A DNA stretch of 64,000 nucleotides from Rhodovulum sp. MB263 (GTDB taxonomy: Bacteria; Pseudomonadota; Alphaproteobacteria; Rhodobacterales; Rhodobacteraceae). The position numbers and the translations under genes were made by a program. Shown piece by piece: positions 55,298-64,000 of this stretch (its first letter is position 1; each line of letters starts with the position of its first letter). The stretch spans positions 1,736,001-1,800,000 of the forward strand of contig NZ_CP020384.1 of NCBI RefSeq assembly GCF_002073975.1, in the 5' to 3' direction. Under the pieces are notes generated by a model that saw only the letters and a program-made list of their open reading frames with translations, was not told the origin of the DNA and made no database searches.

Positions 55298-55672
55298 ATG
55301 AAAACCCTTGCCCTGACCGCGGCCGCTTTTGTCGCTCTGTCCACTCCCGTCTTCGCCCAGTCCCAGCTGGAACAGGATCTCGGCGTCGAAGCTGGTGTCT
55401 ACAGCGCCAGCCAGCTGATCCAGATCAAGGCTGCCGCCGAGAAAGACGGCCCGCTGGCGCAGGTCTGGTTCAGCCCGGCCGACTCGACCACGATGTCGTC
55501 CTCGGGCTATGCCGATGCCCGCGTGGCCAAGGTCGTGGCCTCGCTCGCTGCGGAAAGCGATAACGGCTACGTGGCCGCGCATGGCCACCGCGATAACGGG
55601 CTGGCACCGCAGACCATCAGCTACCCCCGGGTTGCCGCCATCGCGGCCTATAATGCGGCGAATGCCGACTGA
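55298..55672 (+). CDS. Small secreted protein of unknown function
   Basis: A 124-residue protein; AAGGA lies 9 bases before the ATG. Signal peptide MKTLALTAAAFVALSTPVFAQ, mature part about 100 residues, acidic, no cysteine, one tryptophan and one histidine pair. Not recognised. It stands alone between divergent and convergent neighbours and is followed by a perfect terminator. An AT-rich leader (55120-55290) precedes it. Confidence 0.65.
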   Translation: MKTLALTAAAFVALSTPVFAQSQLEQDLGVEAGVYSASQLIQIKAAAEKDGPLAQVWFSPADSTTMSSSGYADARVAKVVASLAAESDNGYVAAHGHRDNGLAPQTISYPRVAAIAAYNAANAD

Positions 55673-55710
55673 TCCGGTCTTCCGGCCCCGCGCCGGAAGG
55701 GCTGGATGAA

Positions 55711-55744
55711 AAGGCCGCGCCGGGAAACCGGCGCGGCCTTTCTT
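55711..55744 (+). terminator. Bidirectional Rho-independent terminator
   Basis: AAGGCCGCGCCGG-GAAA-CCGGCGCGGCCTT is a perfect 13-bp stem with a GNRA-type loop. TTTCTT follows on the + strand and TTTT on the - strand, so it can serve both the secreted protein and the convergent CoA-transferase operon. Confidence 0.88.
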
Positions 55745-55772
55745 CTGTCGTCCTGTGCCGAGGCAGCGGCGC

Positions 55773-56402
55773 TCAGTCGACGATGCGGGCCTCGGTCGCG
55801 GCCCGGATCTCGTCCTCGGTGACGCCCTCGGCGCATTCGACGATCTTCAGCCCGCCCTCGACCACGTCTAGCACGCCGAAGTTGGTGATGATGCGGTCGA
55901 CGACCCCGGTGCCGGTCAGCGGCAGGGTGCATTCCTTCAGCAGCTTCGAGTCGCCATGCTTGTTGGTGTGGTCCATCACCACCACCACCCGGCCGACGCC
56001 CGCGACCAGATCCATCGCGCCGCCCATGCCCTTGACCAGCTTGCCGGGGATCATCCAGTTCGCGAGATCTCCGTTCTCGGCCACTTCCATCGCGCCGAGG
56101 ATCGCCATCGCGATCTTGCCGCCCCGGATCATGCCAAAGCTGGTGGCACTGTCGAAATAGGCCGAATGCGGCAGCTCGGTGATGGTCTGCTTGCCGGCAT
56201 TGATGAGGTCGGGATCTTCCTCGCCCTCGATCGGGAAGGGGCCGATGCCCAGCATCCCGTTCTCCGATTGCAGCGTGACGTTCACGCCCTCGGGGATGTA
56301 ATTCGCCACCAGGGTCGGAATGCCGATGCCCAGATTGACATACATCCCGTCCTTGAGTTCCTCTGCGGCGCGCGCCGCCATCCGGTTACGGTCCCAGGCC
56401 AT
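55773..56402 (-). CDS. 3-oxoacid CoA-transferase subunit B
   Basis: A 209-residue family I CoA-transferase beta subunit (ScoB/AtoA/PcaJ group). The catalytic glutamate lies in [45 protein letters not shown] and [19 protein letters not shown] are conserved. With subunit A it moves CoA between succinyl-CoA or acetyl-CoA and a 3-oxo or short-chain acid. GGGAGGG precedes the ATG. The substrate class (acetoacetate versus others) is not decided by sequence. Confidence 0.9.
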   Translation of the reverse strand: MAWDRNRMAARAAEELKDGMYVNLGIGIPTLVANYIPEGVNVTLQSENGMLGIGPFPIEGEEDPDLINAGKQTITELPHSAYFDSATSFGMIRGGKIAMAILGAMEVAENGDLANWMIPGKLVKGMGGAMDLVAGVGRVVVVMDHTNKHGDSKLLKECTLPLTGTGVVDRIITNFGVLDVVEGGLKIVECAEGVTEDEIRAATEARIVD

Positions 56403-56416
56403 GCTTTTTCCCTCCC

Positions 56417-57112
56417 TCAAGCCGCGCGCGTGGTGCGCTGTTCGATCCGCTTCTCGTGTTCGCCCTGGATCAGGCGATGCACGTAGATCCCCGGCAGGTG
56501 GATCTGGTCGGGCTCGAGACTGCCCACCGGCACGATCTCCTCGACCTCGCAGACGCAGACCTTGCCGCACATCGCGGCGGGCGGGTTGAAGTTGCGGGCG
56601 GTCTTGCGGAAGACGAGGTTGCCGGTCTCGTCGGCCTTCCAGGCCTTGACGATGGACAGATCGGCAACGATCCCGCGTTCGAGAATATAGGTCTCGCCGT
56701 CGAACTCCTTGTGTTCCTTGCCCTCGGCGATGACGGTGCCGACGCCGGTCTTGGTGTAGAAGCCCGGAATGCCCGCGCCGCCCGCCCGCATCCGCTCGGC
56801 GAGCGTGCCCTGGGGGTTGAATTCCAGCTCGAGCTCACCCGACAGGTATTGCCGCATGAATTCGGCATTCTCGCCGACATAGGACGAGATCATCTTCCTG
56901 ACCTGGCGGGTCTGCAGCAGGAGCCCGATGCCGAAATCGTCGACGCCGGCATTGTTCGAGGCGAAGGTCAGGTCCTTGGTGCCGGCCTCGCGGATTGCCT
57001 GGATCAGAAGCTCCGGTATGCCGCAAAGTCCGAACCCGCCTGCGGCGATGAGCATGCCGTCTGCCAGCAGCCCGTCCAGGGCCTCGGCGGCAGTGCCATA
57101 GATTTTCTTCAT
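56417..57112 (-). CDS. 3-oxoacid CoA-transferase subunit A
   Basis: A 231-residue alpha subunit (ScoA/AtoD/PcaI group) with [55 protein letters not shown] and [17 protein letters not shown]. It lies 14 bases before subunit B in one operon; AGGGAG precedes the ATG. Confidence 0.92.
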   Translation of the reverse strand: MKKIYGTAAEALDGLLADGMLIAAGGFGLCGIPELLIQAIREAGTKDLTFASNNAGVDDFGIGLLLQTRQVRKMISSYVGENAEFMRQYLSGELELEFNPQGTLAERMRAGGAGIPGFYTKTGVGTVIAEGKEHKEFDGETYILERGIVADLSIVKAWKADETGNLVFRKTARNFNPPAAMCGKVCVCEVEEIVPVGSLEPDQIHLPGIYVHRLIQGEHEKRIEQRTTRAA

Positions 57113-58231
57113 GAAACTCTCCCTCTGATCCTCTGGACAAAGTTGTGACGAACGGTCACGGGGGAGTCAATCGACTGGGGCCCCGGGACGTGAGCGGTCG
57201 CCGGACGTAGCCCTTGCCCCGGCCGGGACGGACCCTCCTTCAGGCCTTCTTAATTTCCGGGCATCTGAACCGGAGGCGACGGTCGAGGAGGCAAGGATGA
57301 TCGTGAACCGGTCTCTGACGCAGATGACATTGTCGCTGTTTCAACCGCCCTCGCCGTGGCCAATCGGCCAACCGGCCAGGCGGGCTTTCAGGCGACGGTC
57401 CGGGCGGCGCCGAAATCTTCGGCCGCTCGCCGAGCCCGGACATGGGCGGGTTCTATGGCGATCCGCGTCGCAGCGTTGCGCCGGATGGCGGCCTGTCGCA
57501 ACCGACGCGGAAGGTGCTGGAGGCCATCCGGTCGCTGATCTCCAATGAACTGGCGGCCATGCAAACGACCAGGGCCGCGAGATCGGGACCGATCCCGGTC
57601 GGGATCCGGCCGGGATCGTCCATGACAGCGATCTGACCGGGGCCGAACAGGCCAGCGTCTCGCACGACACCAGGGATGCCATGGCCACCCGCACCCTGTT
57701 CGAGATCGACACGGCGCTGGCAAGTCCGTCGGCAAGCGATTTGCCGTCAAGGCGTATCCTCGTCGACGGGGACCGGCTGGACATGACCGTAGAGGAACTT
57801 GTCGCCGAAACCATCGGCGCGTTGGTCGACAGGCCGATGACCGCCATCCGCACACCCTGCTAAATGGCAGCGTCCGAAAACCTCGGCGACCTGACCGGGG
57901 GGATCGCTCCGACAGATCTGCCCGAGCTGACGGAGGAAACCCTGGAACGCCTGCGCGCCGATCTGCTTGCGCAACGCTGGACTATCGGCGCGGCGACATC
58001 GGAATGACGGTCGAGATCTGCGAAAGCGACGAGACGGGCAGGGCGCGGACCGTCGGGACGCTCGACATGGCCACCTGCATCCTGAGCCCTCTTGCCGGGA
58101 CGGATGCCTGACCGGCTTTCGCGGGACATGTCGGGCGCGCGCCCTGCACCGGTGCGCCCGCTTTCGGAAGACGTGTTTCCCGACCTGCGCGCCGATGTGA
58201 CCCGAGAGGGGGCTCTGCGGCCCGGCCCCGA
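57113..58231. other. Region without a confident gene; decayed plus-strand reading frames
   Basis: About 1.1 kb. Several short plus-strand frames follow each other without overlap and look more protein-like than random: one ends MGGFYGDPRRSVAPDGG, one covers about 57570-57863 (GIVHDSDLTGAEQASVSHD, DGDRLDMTVEELVAETI), and two join across a frameshift near 57978 (LPELTEETLERLRADLL; MTVEICESDETGRARTVG). This pattern suggests one or more pseudogenes that I cannot identify. Confidence 0.35.
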
Positions 58232-58801
58232 TCAGATGATCCGGACCTGGGTGCCCACTGGGGTGATGGCGTAAAGTTCGGCGATCATTTCATTGTAAAG
58301 CCCGATGCAGCCATCCGAGGACGGTCGGCCGATCTTGCGCGTGTCATGGGTGCCGTGAATGAGATAGGCGGGCCAGGACAGGTACATGGCATGGGTCCCC
58401 AACGGATTGTCGGGGCCTGGCGGCATGTAGTGCAGATCGGGGTTGCGCTCGACCATCGAGGGGGTGGGGGTCCAGTCGGGCCCGATCCGCTTGCGCACCA
58501 CCTTGGTATAGCCGCGCTTGGTCAGGTCCTCGCTGATCGGCACCGAGGTCGGATAGATCCGGTAGTCCTCGCCATCGCCGCTCCAGAAATGCAGGGCGCG
58601 CGACGAGGTGTCGGCCACGATCGCAGCCGTGCCCAGCGTATCGAAATGATCGCGCCAGTGCTGCTGGGAAAAGCTCGAGATGTTGCGGCGGGTCATCGGC
58701 GCGGGCTCGGCGCGCAGAAGCGCTGGCGCGGCAAGGCCCGTTCCAAAGGTTGCGCCAAATGCCAAAAGTGCCTTGCGGCGCGACATGTTCCGGTCCGTCA
58801 T
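58232..58801 (-). CDS. L,D-transpeptidase (YkuD domain) with Tat-like signal
   Basis: A 189-residue exported protein. The N-terminus has a twin-arginine motif (SRRKALLAFGATFGTGLAAPALL), so it may be exported folded. The YkuD domain has the catalytic histidine in YLIHGTHD and cysteine in RPSSDGCIGLYNE, the usual HGT...SxGCI pattern. It would make 3-3 peptidoglycan cross-links or attach proteins to the wall. Start at 58801; Met6 is an alternative. Confidence 0.85.
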   Translation of the reverse strand: MTDRNMSRRKALLAFGATFGTGLAAPALLRAEPAPMTRRNISSFSQQHWRDHFDTLGTAAIVADTSSRALHFWSGDGEDYRIYPTSVPISEDLTKRGYTKVVRKRIGPDWTPTPSMVERNPDLHYMPPGPDNPLGTHAMYLSWPAYLIHGTHDTRKIGRPSSDGCIGLYNEMIAELYAITPVGTQVRII

Positions 58802-58944
58802 GGAAACCGCCCCCTCTTCTTCTTCGGCACGGGATTGCCCGCGCCCTTGCCTCGGGGGCGCAATCTGGGGCAGCGAAGACGCGCAGACCAATCACATCTG
58901 CTCACCCCAACGCGCATTCCTGCGAGCCCTTGCAGGCAGGGCTT

Positions 58945-61719
58945 CTATTCTGACTGGTCCGGCGTCTTCGCCTTTGTCGTCTTCGCCGCTTTCGTGGTCT
59001 TTGCCTTGGTCCCGGCCGTCTTTGCCGTCGATTTCGCGGCGGTTTTTCCGGTCGTCTTCGCGGTCTTGGCGGCAGCGGGTTTCGCCTTTGCCTTGGCCTT
59101 GGTCTTGCCACCCTTGGCCGCCTTGGCGTCGATCAGCTCGACCGCCTGTTCCAGCGTCACGCCCTCGGGCTCCACATCCTTGGGCAGGGTCGCGTTGACC
59201 TTCTCCCATTTCACATAGGGTCCGTAGCGTCCGGCCATGACGTCGATGGCGCCGCCCTTCTCGGGATGCTCGCCAAGCTGGCGCAGCGGTTTCGCGGCCG
59301 TGGCGCCGCCGCGGGTCTTCTTCTGGGCCAGCACCTCGACCGCGCGGTTCATGCCGATGGTGAAGACCTCCTCGACATCGGGCAGGTTGGCGTATTTCCG
59401 GCCATGCTTGACGAAGGGCCCATAGCGCCCGATCCCGGCCTCGACGGTCTCGCCATCCTCGGGATGCGGCCCGATCTCGCGCGGCAGGCTCAGGAGCATC
59501 AGCGCCTTCTCGAGGTCGATCTCCTCGGGCTTCCAGCCCTTGGGCAGGCTGGCCCGCGGCGGTTTCGGCACCTCTTCGGTGGCCTCGCCGCGCTGCACAT
59601 AGGGGCCGAAACGGCCGATGCGCAGGCTGATCTCGTCCTCGCCGTCATGGCCCAGCACCTTGCCGTCGAGCTCGGAGCCGTCATCGCCATTCACCGCCGA
59701 GAGCGAGCGGGTATAGCGGCATTCGGGGTAGTTCGAGCAGCCGATGAAGGCCCCGCCCGAGCGCGCGGTCTTGAGGTTCAGCCGGCCCGCCCCGCATTTG
59801 GGGCAGATGCGCGGGTCGGAGCCGTCCTCGCGCGGCGGGTAGAGATGCGGCGCCAGCACGTCATCGATCTTGTCGAGGACCTCGGAAATCCGCAGATCGG
59901 CGGTTTCGGCGATGGCGGCCGAGAAATCCTTCCAGAACCGGCTGAGCACGTCGAGATAGGCGCGCTCGCCCGCCGAGACGTCGTCAAGCTCGTCCTCCAG
60001 ATTGGCGGTGAACTCGTAGCCCACATAGCGGCTGAAATAATTCGACAGGAAGGCCGTCACCAGCCGCCCCTTGTCCTCGGGGATCAGCCGGTTCTTGTCC
60101 TTCAGCACATAGCCGCGATCCTGGATCGTGGTGACGATCGAGGCATAGGTCGAGGGCCGGCCGATGCCGAGCTCTTCCATACGCTTGACCAGCGTGGCCT
60201 CGGTATAGCGCGGCGGCGGCTGGGTGAAATGCTGCTGGGCGAGGATCGCCTTGCCTGCATCGAGGATTGCCCGATCGCAGCGAAGCACCCGGTCCTCTGC
60301 GGGGGCCTCGATCAGCTCGGGGTCGCGGGCGGCGCTGCCGGTCCCGGCAAGCGTCGCGTAATCGGCGGCGAAGCGGTCGGCCGATGCGGGCCGGGCGGGT
60401 TCGCCCTGCGCTATCTGCGGCAGGCGCCTGTCGTCGCCATCCTCGGTATCGTCTCGGCCCTCTTCGTAGACCTTGAGAAACCCATCGAAGAGCACGACCT
60501 GGCCGGTGGCGCGCAGCACCACCTCGCGATCCGCGCTTTCGACATCGACGGTGGTGCGTTCCAGCCGCGCGGCCTCCATCTGGCTGGCGATGGTGCGCTT
60601 CCAGATCAGGTCATAGAGCTTGCGCTGATCCTCGTCGGTCACCCGCAGCTTGGACGGATCGCGGGTCATCTCGGTCGGCCGGATACATTCATGCGCTTCC
60701 TGCGCGTTCTTGGCCTTGTTCTTGTACATCCGCGGCGATTTCGGAACGTAATCCGCGCCGTAGCGGTCCTTGATCGCGTCGCGCGCGGCCATCACCGCCT
60801 CGGGGGCCATGTCGATGCCGTCGGTCCGCATGTAGGTGATGATGCCCGCCTCATAGAGGCGTTGTGCCGCCTGCATGGTCTGGCGCGCGCCGAAGCCGAA
60901 CTTGCGGCTGGCTTCCTGCTGCAGGGTCGAGGTCATGAAGGGCGGCGCGGGGTTGCGGGTACCGGGCTTGGCCTCGACGGCGGCGACGGTGAACTCGCGG
61001 CTTTCGACGGCCCTGACCGCCAGCTCGGCATCGGTCGCGGTGCCCAGGTCGAACTTGTCGAGCTTCTGGCCGCCCAGCGTGATCAGCCGCGCCTCGTAGA
61101 TCTGGCCGCGCGGCGTCGCGAACTGGGCCGAGACCGTCCAGTATTCGCGGGCGCGGAAGGCCTCGATCTCCATCTCGCGCTCGACGATAAGCCGCAGGCA
61201 GACCGACTGCACCCGGCCCGCCGATTTCGCGCCCGGCAGCTTGCGCCACAGGACCGGCGACAGGTTGAAGCCCACCAGATAGTCAAGCGCCCGGCGCGCC
61301 AGATAGGCATGGACGAGGGGCTCGTCGACGGTGCGCGGGTTCTTCATCGCCTCGGTCACCGCCGATTTGGTGATGGCGTTGAAGACGACCCGGCTGACGG
61401 CGGTGTCCTTCTTGATCGCGCGGCGGGCGCGCAATGTCTCTTCCAGATGCCAGGAAATCGCCTCGCCCTCGCGATCGGGGTCGGTGGCGAGGATCAGCGC
61501 ATTGTCCTCTTTCAGCGCGTCGGCGATGGCCTTCACATGCTTCTTGCTGTCCGAGCCGACCTCCCAGGTCATCTCGAATCCCTGCTCGGGATCGACCGAT
61601 CCGTCTTTCGGGGGCAGGTCGCGCACATGGCCATAAGAGGCGAGAACCGTGTAGTCGGAGCCCAGATACTTGTTGATTGTCTTGGCTTTGGCCGGGGACT
61701 CGACAACGACGACGGGCAT
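58945..61719 (-). CDS. topA: DNA topoisomerase I
   Basis: A 924-residue type IA topoisomerase, relaxing negative supercoils. The Toprim domain starts VVVVESPAKAKTINKYLG and includes TDPDREGEAISWHL; the active-site tyrosine lies in GIITYMRTDGID. One four-cysteine zinc ribbon (CPKCGAGRLNLK to CSNYPECRY) and several TopoI repeats (GRFGPYVQRG, GRYGPFVKHG, GRYGPYVKWE) follow. The last 60 residues are lysine/alanine/threonine-rich, a histone-like DNA-binding tail common in alphaproteobacteria. It follows dprA on the same strand. Confidence 0.96.
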   Translation of the reverse strand: MPVVVVESPAKAKTINKYLGSDYTVLASYGHVRDLPPKDGSVDPEQGFEMTWEVGSDSKKHVKAIADALKEDNALILATDPDREGEAISWHLEETLRARRAIKKDTAVSRVVFNAITKSAVTEAMKNPRTVDEPLVHAYLARRALDYLVGFNLSPVLWRKLPGAKSAGRVQSVCLRLIVEREMEIEAFRAREYWTVSAQFATPRGQIYEARLITLGGQKLDKFDLGTATDAELAVRAVESREFTVAAVEAKPGTRNPAPPFMTSTLQQEASRKFGFGARQTMQAAQRLYEAGIITYMRTDGIDMAPEAVMAARDAIKDRYGADYVPKSPRMYKNKAKNAQEAHECIRPTEMTRDPSKLRVTDEDQRKLYDLIWKRTIASQMEAARLERTTVDVESADREVVLRATGQVVLFDGFLKVYEEGRDDTEDGDDRRLPQIAQGEPARPASADRFAADYATLAGTGSAARDPELIEAPAEDRVLRCDRAILDAGKAILAQQHFTQPPPRYTEATLVKRMEELGIGRPSTYASIVTTIQDRGYVLKDKNRLIPEDKGRLVTAFLSNYFSRYVGYEFTANLEDELDDVSAGERAYLDVLSRFWKDFSAAIAETADLRISEVLDKIDDVLAPHLYPPREDGSDPRICPKCGAGRLNLKTARSGGAFIGCSNYPECRYTRSLSAVNGDDGSELDGKVLGHDGEDEISLRIGRFGPYVQRGEATEEVPKPPRASLPKGWKPEEIDLEKALMLLSLPREIGPHPEDGETVEAGIGRYGPFVKHGRKYANLPDVEEVFTIGMNRAVEVLAQKKTRGGATAAKPLRQLGEHPEKGGAIDVMAGRYGPYVKWEKVNATLPKDVEPEGVTLEQAVELIDAKAAKGGKTKAKAKAKPAAAKTAKTTGKTAAKSTAKTAGTKAKTTKAAKTTKAKTPDQSE

Positions 61720-61878
61720 GGATTTCTCTCGACTCTGAGGGCGGGTGGCTTGGCGGCGCAAGATGTGGGGGGGAGAGTGCGAATGTCAATGCACGGAAGG
61801 GTGCATGGGGTTTTTCGCCTCAGGGTTGAGATGCGCCCCTTTCATGCCCGCAATCCTCCCGGTCCCCGTCAGGGCCGG

Positions 61879-63042
61879 TCAGTCCGGGCGCGACAGAAGC
61901 CCGCCCGGCGCGCGTGCGATCCGGCCGTCGAGTTCCAGTGTCAGCAGTTCGGAGGTGACGGTGCCTGCGGGCAGGCCGAGGTCGCGGATCAGCTGGTCCT
62001 CGGCCAGGGGCGAGGGGCCGAGACGGTCTAGGATGCGGGCATGAAGTGCGGCCGTGTCGGGCGGCGCGGCGCGGCGGGCCGCGGGCGGGGTCTCGGGGAT
62101 GGCGGTCATCCGCGGCGGCGGCGCCTCGGCCGGGCTGTCGGCATCCGGCCGGGGCACGGGGCCAAGCGCCTCGAGCACATCCTCTGGATGGCGCACCAGC
62201 ACCGCGCCGTCGCGGATCAGCATGTTGCAGCCCGAGGCCCGGGCGTCGAAAGGATGGCCCGGGACGGCCAGCACCTCGCGGCCCTGATCGAGGGCGGCAC
62301 GGGCGGTGATCAGGCTGCCCGAGCGCGAGGCGGCCTCGACCACGATGACGGCGCGGGCGAGCCCCGAGACGATGCGGTTGCGTTGCGGAAAATGGCGGGC
62401 CTGCGGGGCAAGCCCGGGCGGCTGTTCGGAAAGCCGCAGCCCCTTTTGCCCGATCTCCTCGGCGAGCCCGGTATTCTCGACCGGGTAGGGCATGTCGATC
62501 CCGCCTGCCTGCACCGCGACGGTCCCGGTCTCCATCGCGGCGATATGGGCGGCGCGGTCGATGCCGCGGGCGAGCCCCGAGACGATCACATAGCCGGACG
62601 CGGCCAGCCCCTCGGCCAGCCGCCGCGCCATGCGCAGCCCCAGCGAAGAGGCGTTGCGCGCGCCGACCAGCGCCACCATCGGGCGCTGTACGAGATCGGT
62701 ACGGCCAAGGGCCCAGAGCACGGGCGGGGCGTCTGCAAGGTCGCGCAGGGCAAGGGGATAGGACGGGTCGTCATGCAAAAGCGCGACCGCGCCCAGCTTG
62801 CGGGCCCGGGCGATCTCGGCCTTGGCCAGATCCTCGGGAAAGGGGGTGTAATCCTTGACGCCCGCCGCGCTGGCGATGTCGGGCAGGGCCTCCAGCGCCG
62901 CTGCGGCGGTGCCATGATCTTCGATCAGCCTGAAGAAGGTGGTTGCGCCGACACGGCGTGACCGGATGAGACGAAGCCACGTAACCAGGGTGTCTTCCCG
63001 GGTGGGTGGTGCGAGGGGGTGGTAGGAAGAAGCAATCTCCAC
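61879..63042 (-). CDS. dprA: DNA processing protein DprA
   Basis: A 387-residue DprA/Smf protein; start is GTG with GGAG upstream. An N-terminal helical domain (about 15-75) precedes the Rossmann-like core with MVALVGARNASSLGLRMARRLAEGLA, VSGLARGIDRAAHIAAM, NRIVSGLARAVIVVEAASRSGSLITA and VPGHPFDARASGCNMLIRDGA. A C-terminal winged-helix (about 320-385) follows. It loads RecA on incoming single-stranded DNA. Upstream of topA, as often seen. Confidence 0.94.
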   Translation of the reverse strand: MEIASSYHPLAPPTREDTLVTWLRLIRSRRVGATTFFRLIEDHGTAAAALEALPDIASAAGVKDYTPFPEDLAKAEIARARKLGAVALLHDDPSYPLALRDLADAPPVLWALGRTDLVQRPMVALVGARNASSLGLRMARRLAEGLAASGYVIVSGLARGIDRAAHIAAMETGTVAVQAGGIDMPYPVENTGLAEEIGQKGLRLSEQPPGLAPQARHFPQRNRIVSGLARAVIVVEAASRSGSLITARAALDQGREVLAVPGHPFDARASGCNMLIRDGAVLVRHPEDVLEALGPVPRPDADSPAEAPPPRMTAIPETPPAARRAAPPDTAALHARILDRLGPSPLAEDQLIRDLGLPAGTVTSELLTLELDGRIARAPGGLLSRPD

Positions 63043-63354
63043 GTTTCGCAGCTCCGCTCATCCGTGATCCCAATCTGCGGTGAAATGGGTTAATGGAAGG
63101 TGAACGAATTCCAAAAATTCTCCTTATGCGCGAAAATTCGGGATTGGCGATACTGTTGAAACCGCGCTTGCGGGGCGGCATGGCCCAAGCCCCGGGAAAT
63201 GGATCCGGTTTTCGCGCCCCCACCTCGCAGGCGGACCCCCTTTGCCCCTGTGAGGACCGCCATTCCAAACCCGGGCGACCTCTCGGCCGCTGCCGGAGTT
63301 TCTTGCCGCAACCGGCCCCGGCAAGCCACCGGACTGTCGGAGAACGGCCGGGCC
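63043..63354. other. Intergenic region between tldD and dprA
   Basis: About 310 bases, AT-rich near 63065-63160, probably the dprA promoter region. No gene or clear terminator seen. Confidence 0.4.
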
Positions 63355-64000
63355 TCAGGCCGCGGCGCCCCCCACCGTCAGCCCGCCGATCAGCAGCGTC
63401 GGCTGGCCCACGCCCACCGGAACCCATTGCCCTGCCTTGCCGCAATTGCCGATCCCGGGATCCAGCGCCATGTCATTGCCGATGGCGCGTATCTGCTTCA
63501 TCGCGGCCGGGCCGTCGCCGATCAGCGTGGCGCCCTTGACCGGGGCCCCGACCTTGCCGTTCCTCACCCGGTAGGCCTCGGTGCAGCTGAAGACGAACTT
63601 GCCATTGGTGATGTCGACCTGCCCGCCGCCGAAGCCTACCGCATAGATCCCGTCCTTCAGCCCGGCCAGTATGTCGGCAGGATCGGTGTCGCCGCCCAGC
63701 ATGCAGGTATTGGTCATCCGCGGCATCGGCGGATGGGCATGGCTTTCGCGCCGGCCGTTGCCGGTGGGCGCGAGCCCCATCAGCCGTGCGTTCTGGCGGT
63801 CCTGCATGTAGCCGACAAGCACGCCATCCTCGATCAGCACGGTGCGGTTCGAGGGCGTGCCCTCGTCATCGAAACTGATCGAGCCGCGCCGGTCGGGAAT
63901 GGTGCCGTCGTCGATCACGGTCACGCCCCTGGCCGCCACCTGCTGCCCCATCAGCCCGGCAAAGGCCGAGCTGCCCTTGCGGTTGAAATCGCCCTCGAGC
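63355..64000 (-). CDS. tldD: Metalloprotease TldD, C-terminal part (gene runs off the window)
   Basis: The frame is open to the window edge, so only the last 214 or so residues are seen. Conserved TldD segments: [105 protein letters not shown]. TldD with PmbA/TldE forms a peptidase that in other bacteria matures microcins and processes small peptides. The zinc site (HExxxH) would be outside the window. Confidence 0.92.
   Translation of the reverse strand, partial: LEGDFNRKGSSAFAGLMGQQVAARGVTVIDDGTIPDRRGSISFDDEGTPSNRTVLIEDGVLVGYMQDRQNARLMGLAPTGNGRRESHAHPPMPRMTNTCMLGGDTDPADILAGLKDGIYAVGFGGGQVDITNGKFVFSCTEAYRVRNGKVGAPVKGATLIGDGPAAMKQIRAIGNDMALDPGIGNCGKAGQWVPVGVGQPTLLIGGLTVGGAAA

Noticed and set aside
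57453-58130. Gas-vesicle, phage or DksA/TraR-type relic
   Set aside because: Short stretches were suggestive but no diagnostic motif (zinc-finger cysteines, GvpA core) could be found, so no name is given.

Overview
The window is about 64 kb of GC-rich chromosome from an alphaproteobacterium, most likely a photosynthetic member of the Rhodobacterales (Rhodobacter/Rhodovulum type). The base composition, the gene families and a divinyl (proto)chlorophyllide 8-vinyl reductase (bciA) point that way. The bciA gene implies bacteriochlorophyll synthesis. Genus is inferred from gene content only. I see no rRNA, tRNA, CRISPR array, insertion sequence or prophage.

Layout. (1) 1-7127: two-component genes, with a truncated sensor kinase, a Rcp1-type response regulator, a receiver-kinase hybrid, two more single-domain response regulators and a large kinase with two solute-binding domains. 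(2) 7472-13288: housekeeping and metabolic genes modD, a VOC protein, ilvD, bciA and trkH. (3) 13747-16407: a chemoreceptor. (4) 17169-36284: the most interesting locus, eleven to twelve minus-strand genes, mostly overlapping or separated by only a few bases. It encodes SrfB (actin/Hsp70-fold ATPase), SrfC (P-loop protein), two single-pass membrane proteins that share a cytoplasmic domain (one ends in a trypsin-like protease), a periplasmic PpkA-type vWA protein, an FtsX/MacB-type ABC transporter, a TagR-like SUMF1 protein and two secreted peptidoglycan-binding paralogues. It reads like one envelope-spanning machine. (5) 36913-40836: a second chemoreceptor, with a CheR/CheB-tether-like C-terminus, behind an amino-acid-type binding protein that has no transporter. 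(6) 41002-47334: a dipeptide/oligopeptide ABC transporter operon led by an M19 dipeptidase. (7) 48039-51612: remains of a Tad (Flp pilus) locus, with cpaA, a hypothetical gene, cpaE, a frameshifted cpaB pseudogene and an intact flp pilin; the secretin, CpaF and TadB/C genes are absent. (8) 52012-55041: DprE2/DprE1-like epimerase pair plus a flippase-like membrane protein. (9) 55298-57112: a small secreted protein and a 3-oxoacid CoA-transferase. (10) 58232-64000: L,D-transpeptidase, topA, dprA and the end of tldD.

How the genes may work together. The SrfBC/vWA/ABC/SUMF1 set resembles the TagQRST-PpkA signalling module of type VI secretion, but without a kinase domain and without any secretion genes here. 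The inferred role is an envelope signalling or protein-handling complex. Its secreted partners include peptidoglycan-binding proteins that share a short C-terminal tail motif with the membrane protease. Two chemoreceptors, an orphan binding protein and a peptide importer next to it suggest that the cell senses and takes up amino acids and peptides.
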